A stretch of 64,000 bases of DNA from Rhabdophis nuchalis (GCA_039707465.1 CM077648.1:19258119-19322118), one strand, 5' to 3'; shown: positions 1 through 54,651, counted from the stretch's first letter. The notes: generated by a model not told the origin, from the letters alone. Numbers and translations are program-made.

Positions 1-820
1 CGGCCTGAATTGCTGATCCCATTTGTGATCACTACTAAATGAGGACTACCTTTACATTTATCATATGCAAACTGTTATGCAATATAATGACCTTGATTTT
101 CTAGCCATAAAGGGATGTTTCGTCTTGGTTTAGTCGTAGAGATGATTTAAAATATTTTGATGTATTAATTAGTGGTTTTGAATTATGGGGTATTTTTATA
201 TACAAGCAGAGTGGAAGGTTGGTTGCAGACTGTGTTATATAGTAGAAATAAAGTATGTGAGAATAAATTCAGTGCTTAACCAATGATTCAATATTGAGAG
301 CAGATAGACCAATGCCCCTTGATTTTCTAATATGTATTTTTCAGATAAACCTTTTCTTGGAGTGAAGTTAGTGGTCTGTTGATTGAAGACATGAATATGC
401 GTGTACATTCAGAGGATGCTGTGTTGACTAAGAGGAAATAATTGTTTTCAAAAAATGTTAGCATATGAAAATGTTAAGGGAATATGAAATAGCAAATTAA
501 TGTATCAAAGATTGAGGACAGGAAAAAAACATGGAACAAAATGTCATAAAGTAAATGTTAATGGCAAAATCTACAGCAAATAAATGGCTATATGAATATT
601 GGTAGACTGTTCTCTGAAAATAGAAAAATGGAGGAATTTTAAATACAAATGCTGATAATAAAATTATAGGTAGTTTATGGTCTGTAGCAGGGGATGAACA
701 TTTATTAAAAGAATTTAAAATGCGTACAAAATCATGCTTCCGTCTACTTTGTTATATGAAAATAAGAATTGATTATGTCATGAAAAATATTAAAGTAACT
801 AATGTTGTGTGGATTTACCA
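1..820. other. AT-rich DNA, no feature seen
   Basis: No ORF of note, no exon and no repeat that I can name. It may be intron 1 of SMARCAD1 if the non-coding first exon lies upstream of the window. Confidence 0.4.
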
Positions 821-822
821 TA

Positions 823-1249
823 GGTAGTCCTCGACTTACAAGAGTTCATTTAGTAACCATTCAGTTACAAAGGCGCTGAAAAAAATAATAATAATCTTTA
901 TTGTCATTGTACTAAAATTACAATGAAATTGGTTAAAAAATGATTGAAAAAAATGATTTATGACCATTTTCACACTTACAACCAGGATCTCTGTGGTCAC
1001 GTGATCAAAATTTGGATACTTGGCAATTGGTTCATAGTTATGATGGTTACAGTGTCCTGGGTTCATGTCAACAGCTTTTGCAGTCTTTTGATAAGCAAAG
1101 TCAATGGGGAAACCAGATTCACTTAAGGACCATGTTACTAACTTAACAAGCACAGTGATTCAATTAACAACTGTGGCATTGTAAAATGGGGCAAAACTCA
1201 CTTAACATAAATGTTGGGCTTAATTATGGTCGGAAGTCGAGGACTACCT
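823..1249 (+). mobile_element. CAGGTAGTCC-type foldback element, copy 1
   Basis: Ends are inverted copies: GGTAGTCCTCGACTTAC on the left and GTCGAGGACTACCTG on the right. The same family recurs several times in the window, and two other copies are flanked by TA, suggesting a Tc1/mariner-like non-autonomous element (inference). A short LINE-tail insertion interrupts it near 880-940. Confidence 0.7.
880..940 (-). mobile_element. 3'-end-only retroelement insertion in copy 1 of the foldback element
   Basis: Read on the minus strand this is CCAATTTCATTGTAATTTTA, then a GACAATAAAG segment ending in (ATT)n, the same tail found at 5142-5194. It is a severely 5'-truncated LINE or SINE end inserted in the foldback element. 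Confidence 0.6.
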
Positions 1250-1802
1250 GTTCTTAATATGAATGTGATAAAACAAGTAAAGAGAGTCAAGAATGAATGG
1301 GGTGTAGGTGTGAACCACTAGATTGAAAAGTGAGTGACCACAATAGAAAAGTACCTTGAAGTTGTTTAGTCATACTGAGAGAATGAATTAAGATTTCAAG
1401 TACATGAATGGAAAGTAAATGGTTCTTTAGGGAGATTGAGAATGGTGAACAGATGGAGGTGTTGACATCCTTAAAGAGAGAAGACTGAAAGTTTAAAATG
1501 TGGAAGGCAATGTATGTATGTAGGGGGAAATGGTTGGAAAGGATAAAAAGGTATTGAATAGAACAGTTAATGGTGGCATATAATAAATTAGATTTACTTA
1601 AACAGCATTTTTTTCCTGTGGTCAATTTCCTTTGTCCATTATTTCTCATTGGCTTGCTATAATTTGCATTACATTGTCTACCGTGAAAGGTTAAAGCATG
1701 ACAATAGTCTGACAATAGTCTGCAAAAACTCATGTTGCAAGCCCACCCTGCAAAAATGTACATTTGCGAAAGGCTATATCCCCAGTCAAAGCACATTCTG
1801 GA

Positions 1803-2650
1803 ATAGAATAAAATAACAGAGTTGGAAAGGACCTTGGGGGTCTTCTAAGGAGGAGGGGGTTGGACTAGAAACCCCCCCATACCACTTCAGACAAATGATT
1901 ATCCAACATCTTCTTAACGTCTTCCAGTATTGAAGCATTCAAAACCTCTGGAGGCAAGTTGTTCCACTGAGGGCCTTGGAGGTCTTCTAGTCCAACCCCT
2001 GCTTAGACAGGAAACCCTACACTACTTCAGACAAATGGTTATCCAACATCTTCTAAACACTTTACAACTTCTGGAGGCAAGTAGTTCCACTGATTAATTG
2101 TTCTAACTGTCAGGAAATTTTTCCTCAGTTATAAGTTGCTTGTCTCCTGGATTAGTTTCCACCCATTGCTTCCTGTCCTACCCTCAGGTGCTTTGGAGAA
2201 TAGCTTGACTCTCTCTTTGGGGCAACCCCTGAGATATTTGAACACTGCTATTATGTCTCCCCTAGTTCTTCTTTTCATTAAATTAGACATACCCAGTTCC
2301 TGCAACTGTTCTTCATATGTTTTAGCCTCCAGTCCCCTAATCATCTTGGTTGCTCTTCTCTGCACTCTTTCTAGAGTCTCCACATCTTTTTTACATCGTG
2401 GCGACCAAAACTGTATGCCGTATTCCAAGTGTGGCCTTACCAAGGCATTATAAAGTGGCATTAACATTTCACGTGATCTTGATTCTATCCCTCTGTTTAT
2501 GCAGCCTAGAACTGTGTTGGCTTTTTTGGCAGCTGCTGCACACTGCTGGCTCATATTTAAATGGTTGTCCACTAGGACTCCAAGTTCTCGCTCACAGTTA
2601 CTACTATTGAGCGAGGTACCATCTATACTTTACCTGTGCATTTTGTTTTT
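1803..2650 (-). mobile_element. CR1 LINE 3' fragment, minus strand
   Basis: The minus-strand translation between 2572 and 2129 gives the C-terminal part of a CR1 reverse transcriptase: [49 protein letters not shown]. The 3' end at low coordinate carries the AATAG-type pentanucleotide tail and the family's AGAGTTGGAA...GGACC terminus. Heavily 5'-truncated. The 3' untranslated part contains a local duplication (see findings). Confidence 0.85.
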
Positions 2651-2679
2651 CTGCATAGAAATGGGGGAAGCAGGATACA

Positions 2680-2835
2680 CTTAATGACCGCATGATTCGT
2701 TTAACACCTATAGTGATTTGTTTAACAATTGTGGTAACAAAGCTGGTAAAATTGGGTGTGACTCATTTAATAACCGCCTTGCTTAGCAATAGAAATTCTG
2801 GTCCCAATTGTCATAATTCAAGGGCCATCAGTATA
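2680..2835 (+). mobile_element. fragment of the CAGGTAGTCC-type foldback element
   Basis: CACTTAATGACCGCATGATT, AACAATTGTGGTAAC and TTAATAACCGC match the interior of the copies at 823 and 39,012. The terminal repeats are not recognisable. Confidence 0.45.
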
Positions 2836-2883
2836 AGGAAATTTCCCTATAGTGGTTTCTGAATGTTAGTTTCTGTCTTTATA

Positions 2884-3260
2884 TCTGGCGAACACCCTTT
2901 TGACTAACTGTCTATGAAGATTCTCAGTCATCCAGGTCGTGGGGTCCCAAAAGTACTTTTTTTTGGGGGGGGGGGGGTGTTATTCATATTTTAAAGACAT
3001 TTTGTTTCTCATTCAAGAAGCTTCCGCTCTGACTGTATGGTGGTGAATGGAAGGATTTATATTCCTTGCAAATAGCTGAACATTTGCATCCTTTTCGAGA
3101 GTCCTTGAGGTCACTAGGAGGTTTATCTGTGTCCTCAGGGTCATCCAAGTAGTGCAAATGGGTGTGGAGCCTTCTTGGCTGCAAGTTGTTTTCTGTCCCG
3201 AGTCCCTTCACTGTTGAAGACAGTTGCAGGCTGTTGGGGATGAGTTTGTGTTGTCTGCAT
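2884..3260 (-). repeat. unclassified dispersed repeat, minus strand
   Basis: A 93-codon open frame on the minus strand (3265-2984) is Ser/Pro/His-rich and ends SGSFLNEKQN. The TGAAGATTCTCAGTCATCC and AAGAAGCTTCC segments look like a dispersed repeat. I cannot name the family; a retroelement tail is possible. A G-run of about a dozen bases sits near 2,968. Confidence 0.35.
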
Positions 3261-4406
3261 CTCAAACTGAAACCTTTTGACTAATATAAATATTTTGGCT
3301 CCATAACATTGTTGACTGAACAGACTGGTGTTGCATCAAGACAATAGGTGAATAGTACAATGGTATTCTATTTCTATTTAATGATGCAGTCTGTTCTGGC
3401 TGCCAAATAACTGCTTGAGATACACAGCTGTACAAATTCTTCAAATGAAGTTTTTAAAATATATATATATATATATAAGAACACATACTTTTCTCTCTGA
3501 ATCACAAAAGTAGCCAAGACTTTCTCTAGATTTGCAGAGTTTTTTAAAAAAAAGCTTCTCCTGTCAGATTCGAGTGGGTATCATATTCTCCTGTCTGTGT
3601 ATGGGAATATGAGTATGTATGTATGTACAAGATTATTGGTGATTAATGACCCAAATATCAGATTTCACAATATTTGTCTAAATTTTACCCTGATTCAAAT
3701 CTTAAATGTCTGCAGTGGAATGCATTGTGCTTATATTTTTGTCTGTAAAAATGCCAAAGGGGGTGGGTTTATTTGTTTTTGTTTTAGAGTGGTCTTTGGA
3801 ATCATTATTAGGGTTTATAAATTATGCCTAATGGCCTAGTATGGTATATTAACTAAGTAAATTCAACCTTAGTCAACAAAAAGATGTTTTATCTTGGCTT
3901 GGCGTGACATGTGCACCCAAGAATAGTAGGAGTGGGAAGAAAAAGCTAATATTGATTCATGGCGACTCCATATTTATCTAAAATACATCTGTACTGCTTT
4001 TTCAGGACTAATGCTTTAATGGGTCTGATAAAAAAAATGGGATCATATGGTATAAAAATCACTAAAATTATTTTAGTGATTAAATAATTAAACAATTATA
4101 TTAATAAATAATTAACGGATTAATTTAGTCTAAGATTAAAATAATTTAATCTTAGAATTAAGAATTATCCAATCTAATACATCTAAGGTATGTATGAAGA
4201 GAATAAGTGAACATTAAGAGTTTTGCTAGCATCTTGCAATGCAGGAGTTTGTCTTAAAATGTACAGCATTAAAATAGTTTGGAAAGAAATGTGTGAAAAA
4301 ACTAAGACAACAATAGAACAGTGCTGACACTTAGTAAAATACACACCTTACACTACATTGTATCTTTGATTATCTTCATTAATAACTTGCCTTATTTTTT
4401 CTCCAG
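3261..4406. other. AT-rich DNA before coding exon 1
   Basis: No exon or named repeat seen. Contains a short (AT)n near 3,458 and a TTAAT-rich patch near 4,060-4,150. Confidence 0.4.
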
Positions 4407-4493
4407 TTACACTTCATTTATGTGGGGCTATTATAACCCCCAGCAATTTTGAAACTGAACATTATAAACTGGCAAAAGCGAAGCACGAAGATC

Positions 4494-46517
<42,024 letters not shown>

Positions 46518-47030
46518 TGCTAATATTTAAAAAGGCGATGTAGATGTTTTTTTATTTGAGGGGGAAAAATGTGGTGCTTCAAGAACTTTTTGTTATTAAA
46601 TACATTTGTATGAACATTTATAGCTTTTTAAAGAAATCTTGTTGTATTGGCCATGGAATAACATTTTTCTCACTATTGGTACTCAAATTAAAATGTACAG
46701 ATACCATAAAAATGTAGTGCATAAAATGCCATTTGTAACTATCTTACCAAGGTAGTTTTTAATAGGGACCCTAGTTTAAACAGAACTGCTAAAGGTTAAA
46801 GTTGTTGCATATTTTTGTAATTATTTCTACCTCTATATATATAAATATATATATATAAATATATAAATAGAAACTTGTCTATTTCACTGGATGTGTGGTT
46901 TTTTTACATGTGCCTTATTTGAAATGCCCCATACTTCTTGTCTCTTGGTTTGTTTTTATTTGAAGTACTGTAATGTTTTCTATCAAGATTGTTCACATAA
47001 TAAAAATATTAATCTTAATTCTGTTTGTAC
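46518..47030 (+). other. SMARCAD1: SMARCAD1 3' UTR
   Basis: AT-rich sequence directly after the stop. It contains an ATATAAAT-type dinucleotide patch near 46,840-46,870. The best poly(A) signal is at 46,999. The 3' boundary is an estimate, about 15-25 bases past that signal. Confidence 0.7.
46999..47004 (+). terminator. SMARCAD1: poly(A) signal AATAAA for SMARCAD1
   Basis: Canonical AATAAA in AT-rich context, followed by a T/G-rich stretch (CTGTTTGTAC) about 15-25 bases downstream. A weaker ATTAAA lies near 46,594 and another AATAAA near 47,200, so alternative 3' ends are possible. Confidence 0.65.
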
Positions 47031-47504
47031 ATGATTCTTTTAACTGCAGAAAAAGGGAAGCGAAATTAAAATCCCGCATATTTGTTTTTTTTAATCTACG
47101 ATAGCTTTTACATTAAGGCCTTCCCAGTAGTGATGATTTAGACATTTTCTGCAAATTTTGTTGACATTTAAGAAAGGTTTTATTATTTTTCCCCTCCGCA
47201 AATAAACCATTAAGGTTTTTTTTTTAATCATATATCATTGTGCATTTGTTTGATTCCATTTTAATTGTCATATTAGTTAAAAATGTTTATTTAATTAAAT
47301 TTTTCATTAATTTAATGAATCCCTGTTAAGGTATATTTTCGTGCTTGGGGATAAAAGTTCTCTTAAATTTATGGGAATAGGCAGCATGGTAACTTGCAAA
47401 GTGCTTAAGATTCCTAATGCTGCTCAGAATGCATGCAAGGCATAGGCAGTGTCTGGTCCGAATGCAATCTTATCAGTCTAATAAAAGTGATCTATCTTAT
47501 CATG

Positions 47505-47737
47505 ATCATCATCGCCTTTTAATGACTACATCCCTTGCGAGGTAGAGTCTGGGCAACTGAATGGAGCTGAGTGTTTATTGGCTGGATGCCTTCCTGTCAC
47601 CAATACAGAGTTATATTCAGCAGATATATTCTCATCATGCCCAGAGAGAGAAATATCTACCTCTACCTAGGATCAAACCCACAGCCTCCAGATTGTGAGG
47701 TGAGAGGTCCACCTCTAGGCCACTGCACCACACATAT
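47505..47737 (-). mobile_element. tRNA-derived SINE, minus strand
   Basis: On the minus strand: TGGTGCAGTGGCCTAGAGGT, then GGGTTTGATCCTAGG (B-box-like) and GAGGTAGATATTTCTCTC. Lies downstream of SMARCAD1. Confidence 0.6.
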
Positions 47738-47739
47738 CT

Positions 47740-48585
47740 ATCTTATTACGATGCGGGAGGGATATGTGTTACCTTCATCCAACGGTATAATAGAGGAGCA
47801 CACAATCTTCACAACTCAGATGCTTAGGAAATGGTAAGATAAATTGGGGAAATGTGTTGCTAGATTTTTAAAATATGCTTCAATCTAACTTTCTGTATTT
47901 TTGCTAAAACAATTTATGTGGAATGTCCTTCATTAAGCAAGGATGGACTAGTTTTGAGGACAAGGTATTGTTTGCCCTGCAGATGTATTATAATGCATTT
48001 TGCATTTGTCTCAAGCACAACATTGGGCTGGCTGGACAAAAGAGTTAATCCTCTTAAATATCTGACAATTATAAATAGGTATAAAGTAATAAAAGGAAAT
48101 ACATCCCCCCCCCCCCCCCCCCGCAGAGCTGAGAGATCAGAGAAGGAATTACAAGACAGTAAACAGACATTCATAACTTTAAATGCAATGCATCAGCAGC
48201 CACAAGCACACAATACAAACAGCTGGGTGTATTCTCCATGGTATACCTTCTTACTCTCTTGTAATCCCTTCAACTCCAATCTCTTTACCTTGTGGGAACG
48301 TGAAGGAAAAATGCCAGCAACTTCTGTAAGCAATCTCCTGTACCTGATACATCCACCTCCAAACCCACAGAGTAGAAAACTTGAAGAGAAAAATATTAAA
48401 AGAGAGGAAGCCACTTAATGAGGAATACACCAGCCTGTTTGTGTAGCATATTGCTTTTGATGTGTATTGTAAATACAAGCATGAACTTGCTTCTTGCTAA
48501 ATATCCAAACACTTTGGAATGCAAGGAAGCATTCCAAACGGTGGGTGACTGATTAAGAGGACAACAAAAGTGGAAGGGTGAAACT
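47740..48585. other. intergenic DNA, no gene seen
   Basis: Contains a C-run of about 18 bases near 48,104-48,122. Overlapping frames on both strands here look like chance. Confidence 0.4.
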
Positions 48586-48587
48586 GA

Positions 48588-49286
48588 TTATTTTTCAGAG
48601 TATAAGACGCATCTGTTTCCCCCCTAAAAGAGGGTGAAATTTTGGGTGCGTCTTATACACTGAATGTAGCCCCACCCACAGGCCCCAATCCTTTGGCCTC
48701 TGCCACCCAGCAATTTAACTCTTTGCAGCAAACGGGGGCATTCAGAGGCTGCAATAGGCTATAGCAATCCCTGCAGCCTGAAACAGCTGATGATCGGGAG
48801 AAATTGAAAGTGAAACTTGCTGTTTGCGCCAAGAGGCAAATTGCTGGGAGGCAGATTTTTTTTTTCTTGTGCTAATCAGGCTGTTTGCTGCAAGTAAGCA
48901 AGTCAACAACTATAAATGCCTATAGAATGTTCAATTTATTAGACTTACTTTTTAAAGACTGCTTTATTATTATTCTAGACAACAAAATGAAGAAGCTTTT
49001 TAAAATAAATGCTTGATCTGAAGAGGCCCCATGCAATTGTTTTAAAAAGTGCTATTCTTTTAAATAGCAGAGGATAACTATATATCTAGAAAGCACATCA
49101 ATTTTAACAGCATCTGTACAAGTATAGTCTGAAATATAACACTACAAACAGTGTATATTATCTATACTGCTTGTTGCAAGGAGGCAAATTGCTCAGAGGG
49201 AAGAGACAGATTCCCCCCCCTTGTTTTCCTCCCCAAAATCTAGGTGCGCCTTATACTTCGGAGCATCTTATACTCCAAAAATATGG
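48588..49286. mobile_element. foldback element with ATTTTTCAGAGTATAAGACG ends, copy 3
   Basis: Left TATTTTTCAGAGTATAAGAC, right CTTATACTTCGGAGC...CCAAAAATATGG. Interior GCAGCAAACGG and GGAGGCAAATTGC motifs match copy 1. Confidence 0.65.
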
Positions 49287-49304
49287 TAGTCGTCAGTTTT
49301 TAGC

Positions 49305-49433
49305 CAGCTATCTAGGAGGTACTGAGAAGGAAAACACAATTCTGATCATACAATTTCTCACTTAGCAACTGCATCACTTAATGGCATAACTGCTGGTACC
49401 AATTGTGGGCCCAAAACAAGGACTACCTGTATA
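49305..49433. mobile_element. end of a CAGGTAGTCC-type foldback element
   Basis: CTTAGCAACTGCATCACTTA and AAGGACTACCTG match one end of the family. Confidence 0.45.
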
Positions 49434-49508
49434 ACATGTTTGCTAAATTACCCTGGGCCACTTAACTTCCTTTAGTCCAATTTCAGGTTGCATAAAGGAT
49501 GGAGCTTG

Positions 49509-49605
49509 GATAGCCATTTGTCTGAAATGCTGTAGGGTTTCCTGCCTAAGCAGAGGGTTTGACTAGAAGACCTCCAAGGTCCCTTCCAACTCTGTTATTC
49601 TGTTC
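49509..49605 (+). mobile_element. CR1 LINE 3' terminus, plus strand
   Basis: TAGCCATTTGTCTGAAATGC to CCTTCCAACTCTGTTATTCT, the CR1 3' end only. The hAT element at 49,606 is inserted at its tail; CATTCTATTCTATGG after that element is the rest of the tail. Confidence 0.75.
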
Positions 49606-49883
49606 CCATGACGGCAAACCCGTAGCACGCATGCCAAAGGTGGCACACAGACCCCTCTCTGAGGGCACACGGGCTGTCATCAGCTGCTCTTCTGGTCTCC
49701 GGCATGGCCAACTGGTCTTCACAGGCACCGAAGTGCTGGAAAATGGCCTGAAAACAGGCCAAAAAAATGGTCAAAAAACAGACATGCATGCGCCAGCCAG
49801 CTGGTCTTTGGGTTTCCAGTGGTCTGGCGCACGCACATGCACATGGTTTGGGCATTTGGTGCCGAAAAGGTTCGCCATCACTG
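49606..49883. mobile_element. hAT-type element (GATGGCGAACC family)
   Basis: CCATGACGGCAAACCCG at the left, GGTTCGCCATCACTG at the right. Flanks TTCTGTTC and TTCTATTC differ at one base. Confidence 0.75.
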
Positions 49884-50353
49884 TTCTATTCCATTCCATT
49901 CTATTCTATGGGAATCTTTGGTATCCTGAATAATTCTGACTTGCCTTCTTCCTGGCATGAATGGCTGTGCTTATCACATCCATATTAAAGTTGAAACTAG
50001 ATAAGGAAGCTAAGGTCATAGCAGTGGCAAAGCACTCAGCTGAGCTCTCAGAGCCTTAGTCATCAATGCTGCAATCCCACCAGACCAGAACCTGGGAAAG
50101 AAAAGGTGTTTCTAAACAATTATTACTTTTTTCTCCCCACTCTGTGTACGTGTGCTGAAAGGTCACAGGGGAGTACCAATTTTAGTTTGTTTGATGCCGC
50201 GTGTTCAGTAGTGAAAAATAAGACATTACCATAAGTAGAAACGACCTGTATGTTTATCTAATATTGTAACCCTTTATAATCAAGCTTTCTACAAATCTCT
50301 TAAGTAGGTTTTGTTACACTTAAGGAGAGTGCACTGTTTACATCCCTCTAATG

Positions 50354-51119
50354 CAGGGGTCCCCAACCCCCAATCCATAGACCGGCACCGGTCTCTGGCA
50401 TACCAGCAATTAGTCCATTCACACAAGCAAAGCCCCATCCAGGGGATGTGGACAGCATGCAAAACCACATCCCATCTGGGAGGGAAACCCTTTTGTTGTG
50501 GTAGAGCTGGCAGCAGAGTCGGACAGTGAGGAGGTTGGGGAGGAACATGGGCCAGTCCTGGGGGCTGAGGAAAGCTCAGATGAGGGCTTTGTGTCAGGGG
50601 CAGAGAGGGAGCTAGACAGCAGCGAGGCAGAGGAACAGCTGGAGCCTGTTCCCACTGTGCGCATGCGCAGAGCTGCCAGAAGACAACAACTAAGAAAGCA
50701 GGGTCGACTTAGGAGTAAAGCCACACCTTGGAGGTGATTGGCCCCTCCCATAGGAAACAAAAGAGTAATGAACAGGGATTGGGCTTTTTCAGGAAACAAT
50801 TTGTTCATTTGGTTGTTTCAAGAGTGGACAGTTCTGTTTGTGACTATAAGAGACTGTGCCAAGTTTTGCCTTGCCCTGCATTTGGAAACTAATTATTTGA
50901 CAGCTCTTTAAGCGAGATAAGGTTCGTGTTGATAAACATTCCTATGAAAGGCTGTTTGCTAAGCCTTGCTGACTGTGAATGAAAGGAATTCACAGTCATG
51001 TAAATAAAAGGGGTTTTGCCAGGACCAAGACTCTGCTTCTTGCTTTTTAAGGAAGCCTGGGTGAGAACACCTTTTTCCATGGAACTGGTTCCTGGTGCCC
51101 AAAAGGTTGGGGACACTTG
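50354..51119. mobile_element. GGGGTCCCCAACC-type hAT element with LTR-like core
   Basis: CAGGGGTCCCCAACCCC at the left and AAAAGGTTGGGGACACTTG at the right, with flanks CTCTAATG and TTCTAATG. The core (about 50,480-51,060) has an acidic open stretch (SDSEEVGEEHGPVLGAEESS), GCGCATGCGCAG, an AATAAA at about 51,003 and reads like a solo LTR captured by or inserted in the hAT element. Confidence 0.6.
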
Positions 51120-51449
51120 TTCTAATGCGCTATTGGGGAAACAATTCTAGAGTTTTAAGCAGAAGCATTTTCTACAATCTTCAATCTGATCTTGAGATAA
51201 CAAATATCGAAGATGAGTCTAGATACAGAGTTTTGGCTTCCTTATGCTCTCTCTTCTGGTTGGCCATTTGTACACAAAATAAATGCATATTCTCTTCCCT
51301 CTCCCTGCCTCAAAAAAGCGGGTAAGATGATACAACATTTAGCCCTTTGGTAAAATTTCACTCCTAAACATAATCAATCAATGGTTTCTTTTGTTGTGTA
51401 TCATAGGAAGTAGACTTATGCTGAATCAAGCCATGCAGATCAATACAAT

Positions 51450-52143
51450 ACAATACAATACAATAGCAGAGTTGGAAGGGACCTTGTAGGTCTAGTCCAA
51501 CCCCCTGCGTGGGCAGGAACCTTATGCCATTTCAGACAAATAGCTATCTAACATCTTTTTAAAGACTTCCAGGGTTGGGGCATTCACAACTTCTGGAGGC
51601 AAGCTGTTCCAGAGGTTAATTGTTCTTACTGTCAGGAAATTTCTCCTTAGTTCTAAGTTGCTTCTCTCCTTGATTAGCTTCCACCCGTTGCTTCTTGTCC
51701 TGCCCCCAGGTGCCTTGGAGAATAGTTTGATTCCCTCTTCTTTGTGGCACCCTCTGAGATATCGGAACACTGCTATCATGTCTCCCCTAGTCCTTCTCTT
51801 CATCAAGCTAGACATACCCAGCTCCTGCAGCTGTTCTTCATATGTCTTAGTCTCCAGTCCCCTAATCATCTTGATTGCCCTTCTCTGCACTCTTTCCAGA
51901 GTCTCCACGTCTTTTCTACATCGTGGCGACCAAAACTGTATGCAGTATTCCAAGTGTGGCCTTACCAAGGCACCATACAGTGGCATTAACACTTCACGTG
52001 ATCTTGATTCTATCCCTCTGTTTATGCAGCCTAGAACTGTGTTGGCTTTTTTGGCAGCTGCTGCACACTGCTGGCTCATATTTAAATGGTTGTCCACTAG
52101 GATTCCAAGATCCCTCTCACAGTTGCTACTATTGAGCAAGGTA
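51450..52143 (-). mobile_element. CR1 LINE, minus strand, 3' part (interrupted)
   Basis: A 220-codon minus-strand frame: [56 protein letters not shown] and [20 protein letters not shown]. This is the end of the CR1 reverse transcriptase ORF. The 3' tail is (ATACA)n on the + strand. Its upstream continuation resumes at 54,702 after the L2 insertion. Confidence 0.9.
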
Positions 52144-54651
52144 CCAACTAATTCAAGGCCCCACCCACGAGGGTGGTCACACACCGGACCTCATCTTTGT
52201 CTCAGGCCAATGGAAGAGTGATCTGGGCTTAGGGGATATAGTCATCACACCCTTGTCATGGTCAGATCACTCACTTCTCCGGCTCGACTTTCCGACCGCT
52301 ACCCCCCGCCGCGAGGAGGCGGCACCAGAACCACCTATCTGGTTCCGCCCCAGGCGCCTGATGGACCCAGATGGGTTCCAGATGGCGCTTGGGCCACTTC
52401 CTGTACCCCTGACCCGCGCCCCGATGGAGGATCTCGTGGCCGCATGGAATACTGCGACCATGGGAGCCTTGGATCGGGTCGCGCCCTTGCGGCCTCTCTT
52501 GCGGCGCCGAACCGCCCCGGCCCCTTGGTTTACCGAGGAGCTGAGGGCGATGAAACGCCACAAGAGATGCCTAGAGAGAAAATGGAGGGCTACTCGATCT
52601 GAATCTGACCGGACACAGGTAAGAGCCCATTTACGGACTTACATTGTGGCGTTGAGAGTGGCCAAACGCCATCATTGTGCCACTCTCATAGCATCCGCAG
52701 AAAACCGCCCTGCCGCCCTGTTTGGGGTGACCCGTTCCCTCCTTCAGCAGAGGGTGCGGGAAGCCCCGTTACAGGGTAGAGCAGAGGAATTTGTGACTTT
52801 TCTGCAGGACAAAATCGCTCAGATACAGAACGAGTTAGCCCCCATTCATGGCCCAGTGGGATGCCACGAGGCAGATCTTCTTTGGGAGGAGTTTGACTCC
52901 GTTGCTTCCGAGGATATGGACAGGTTACGTGGGCGACTGCGAGCCACCACATGTTTATTGGACCCGTGTCCCTCCTGGCTTGTACTGGCATCCTGGGAGG
53001 TGACACGAGGCTGGCTCCAAGAGGTTATCAACGCATCCTTGAGTGAGGGTTCCTTGCCTGCTTCCCTAAAAGAGGCTATGGTGAGGCCCCTCCTTAAGAA
53101 GCCCTCTTTGGACCCAGCTCTTTTAACAAACTATTGTCCCGTCTCCAACCTTCCCTTTTTGGCGAAGGTTGTCGAGAGTGTGGTGGCACAACAGTTTCCC
53201 CGTCACCTGGAGGAAGTTGATTATCTAGACCCACGCCAGTCTGGCTTTCGGCCCGGGCATAGCACTGAGACGGCATTGGTCGCGTTGGTTGATGATCTCT
53301 GGAGGGCCAGAGATGGGGGTTGTTCCTCCATCCTGGTCCTATTAGATCTCTCGGCGGCTTTCGATACCATCGACCATGGTATCCTATTGCATTGGCTGGG
53401 GAGGTTGGGGGTGGGAGGCACCGTCCTACGGTGGTTCTCCTCCTACCTCTCTGGCCGATCGCAATTTGTGTTGGCAGGGGAGCAGAGGTCGACCCCGAGA
53501 CCCCTCACATGTGGGGTGCCTCAGGGGTCGGTCCTTTCGCCTCTCCTGTTTAATGCATACATGAAGCCGCTGGGTGAGATCATCCGTGGTTTTGGGGTAG
53601 AGTATCATCTCTACGCTGATGATACTCAGCTGTATATATCTACCCCAAACCACCCCAACGATGCCGTAGCGGTGATGTGCCAGTGCCTGGAAGCCGTGCG
53701 GATCTGGATGGGAAGTAACGGACTTAGGCTCAACCCGACCAAGACCGAGTGGCTGTGGTTTCCGGCTGCCCGATTCAACCACCTTTCTCCAACGCTGGCC
53801 ATAGGGGGCGAACATCTTGCCCCTGTGGATGGGGCGCGCAATTTGGGTGTCCTCCTGGATACCCGGCTGTCTATGGAAGAGCAAACGACAGCCGTGGCCA
53901 GGAGGGCGTTTTACCAGGTTCGCCTGGTTCGCCAATTGCGCCCCCTATTGGATCGGGACGCCCTTCGCACAGTCACTCATGCCCTCGTGACATCTCGACT
54001 GGACTATTGTAACTCTCTCTACATGGGGCTCCCCTTGAGGTGCACCCGGAGGCTTCAGTTAGTTCAGAATGCAGCCGCGCGAGCAATTATGGGAACCACC
54101 AGGTTCACCCACGTTACACCGCTCTTGTGCGAGCTGCACTGGCTACCTGTCATCTTCCGGGTGCGCTTCAAGGTATTAATCATCATCTTTAAAGCGCTCC
54201 ATGGCTCGGGACCTAGCTACCTGCGGGATCGGATCCTGCCTCACACATCCTCACGGCCGATTCGCTCCCACAGAGAGGGACTTCTCCGGGTGCCGTCCAC
54301 TAGACTTTGTCAGCGGGCGACGCCCAGGGGAAGGGCTCTCTCTGTGGCGGGCCCGGCCCTCTGGAACGACCTTCCCCCCGATATTAGAACAACCACGGAC
54401 CTCCGCTCCTTCCGCCTGAAATTGAAGACTCATCTTTTCCGCCTGGCCGGCCTAGGGTAGTCTCTCTGTCTATGGGTTTTTTAAATGTATACTATATTTA
54501 TTGGGTATTTTTAGTTAATGGGATTTTAGCACAGGATTGATTGAGTTTAATTTGTTTTAATTTGTATGTATTTTGTATATTTTTCGCTTTTAATTTCCCT
54601 GTGCACCGCCCCGAGTCCCTGTGGGGAGAGGGTGCGGTCAATAAATTCAAC

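Noticed and set aside
1..4400. a non-coding first exon or promoter of SMARCAD1
   Set aside because: I found no CpG-rich block, TATA context or convincing donor site that I could defend; probably outside the window.
48104..48122. poly-C run
   Set aside because: Could be real or an assembly effect; nothing around it suggests function.
50498..50737. 79-codon acidic frame that could be a small protein
   Set aside because: It lies in an LTR-like core of a hAT element; similar acidic stretches occur in such repeats, and no conserved domain is visible.
51658..52221. 187-codon + strand frame
   Set aside because: Antisense shadow of the CR1 reverse transcriptase on the minus strand.
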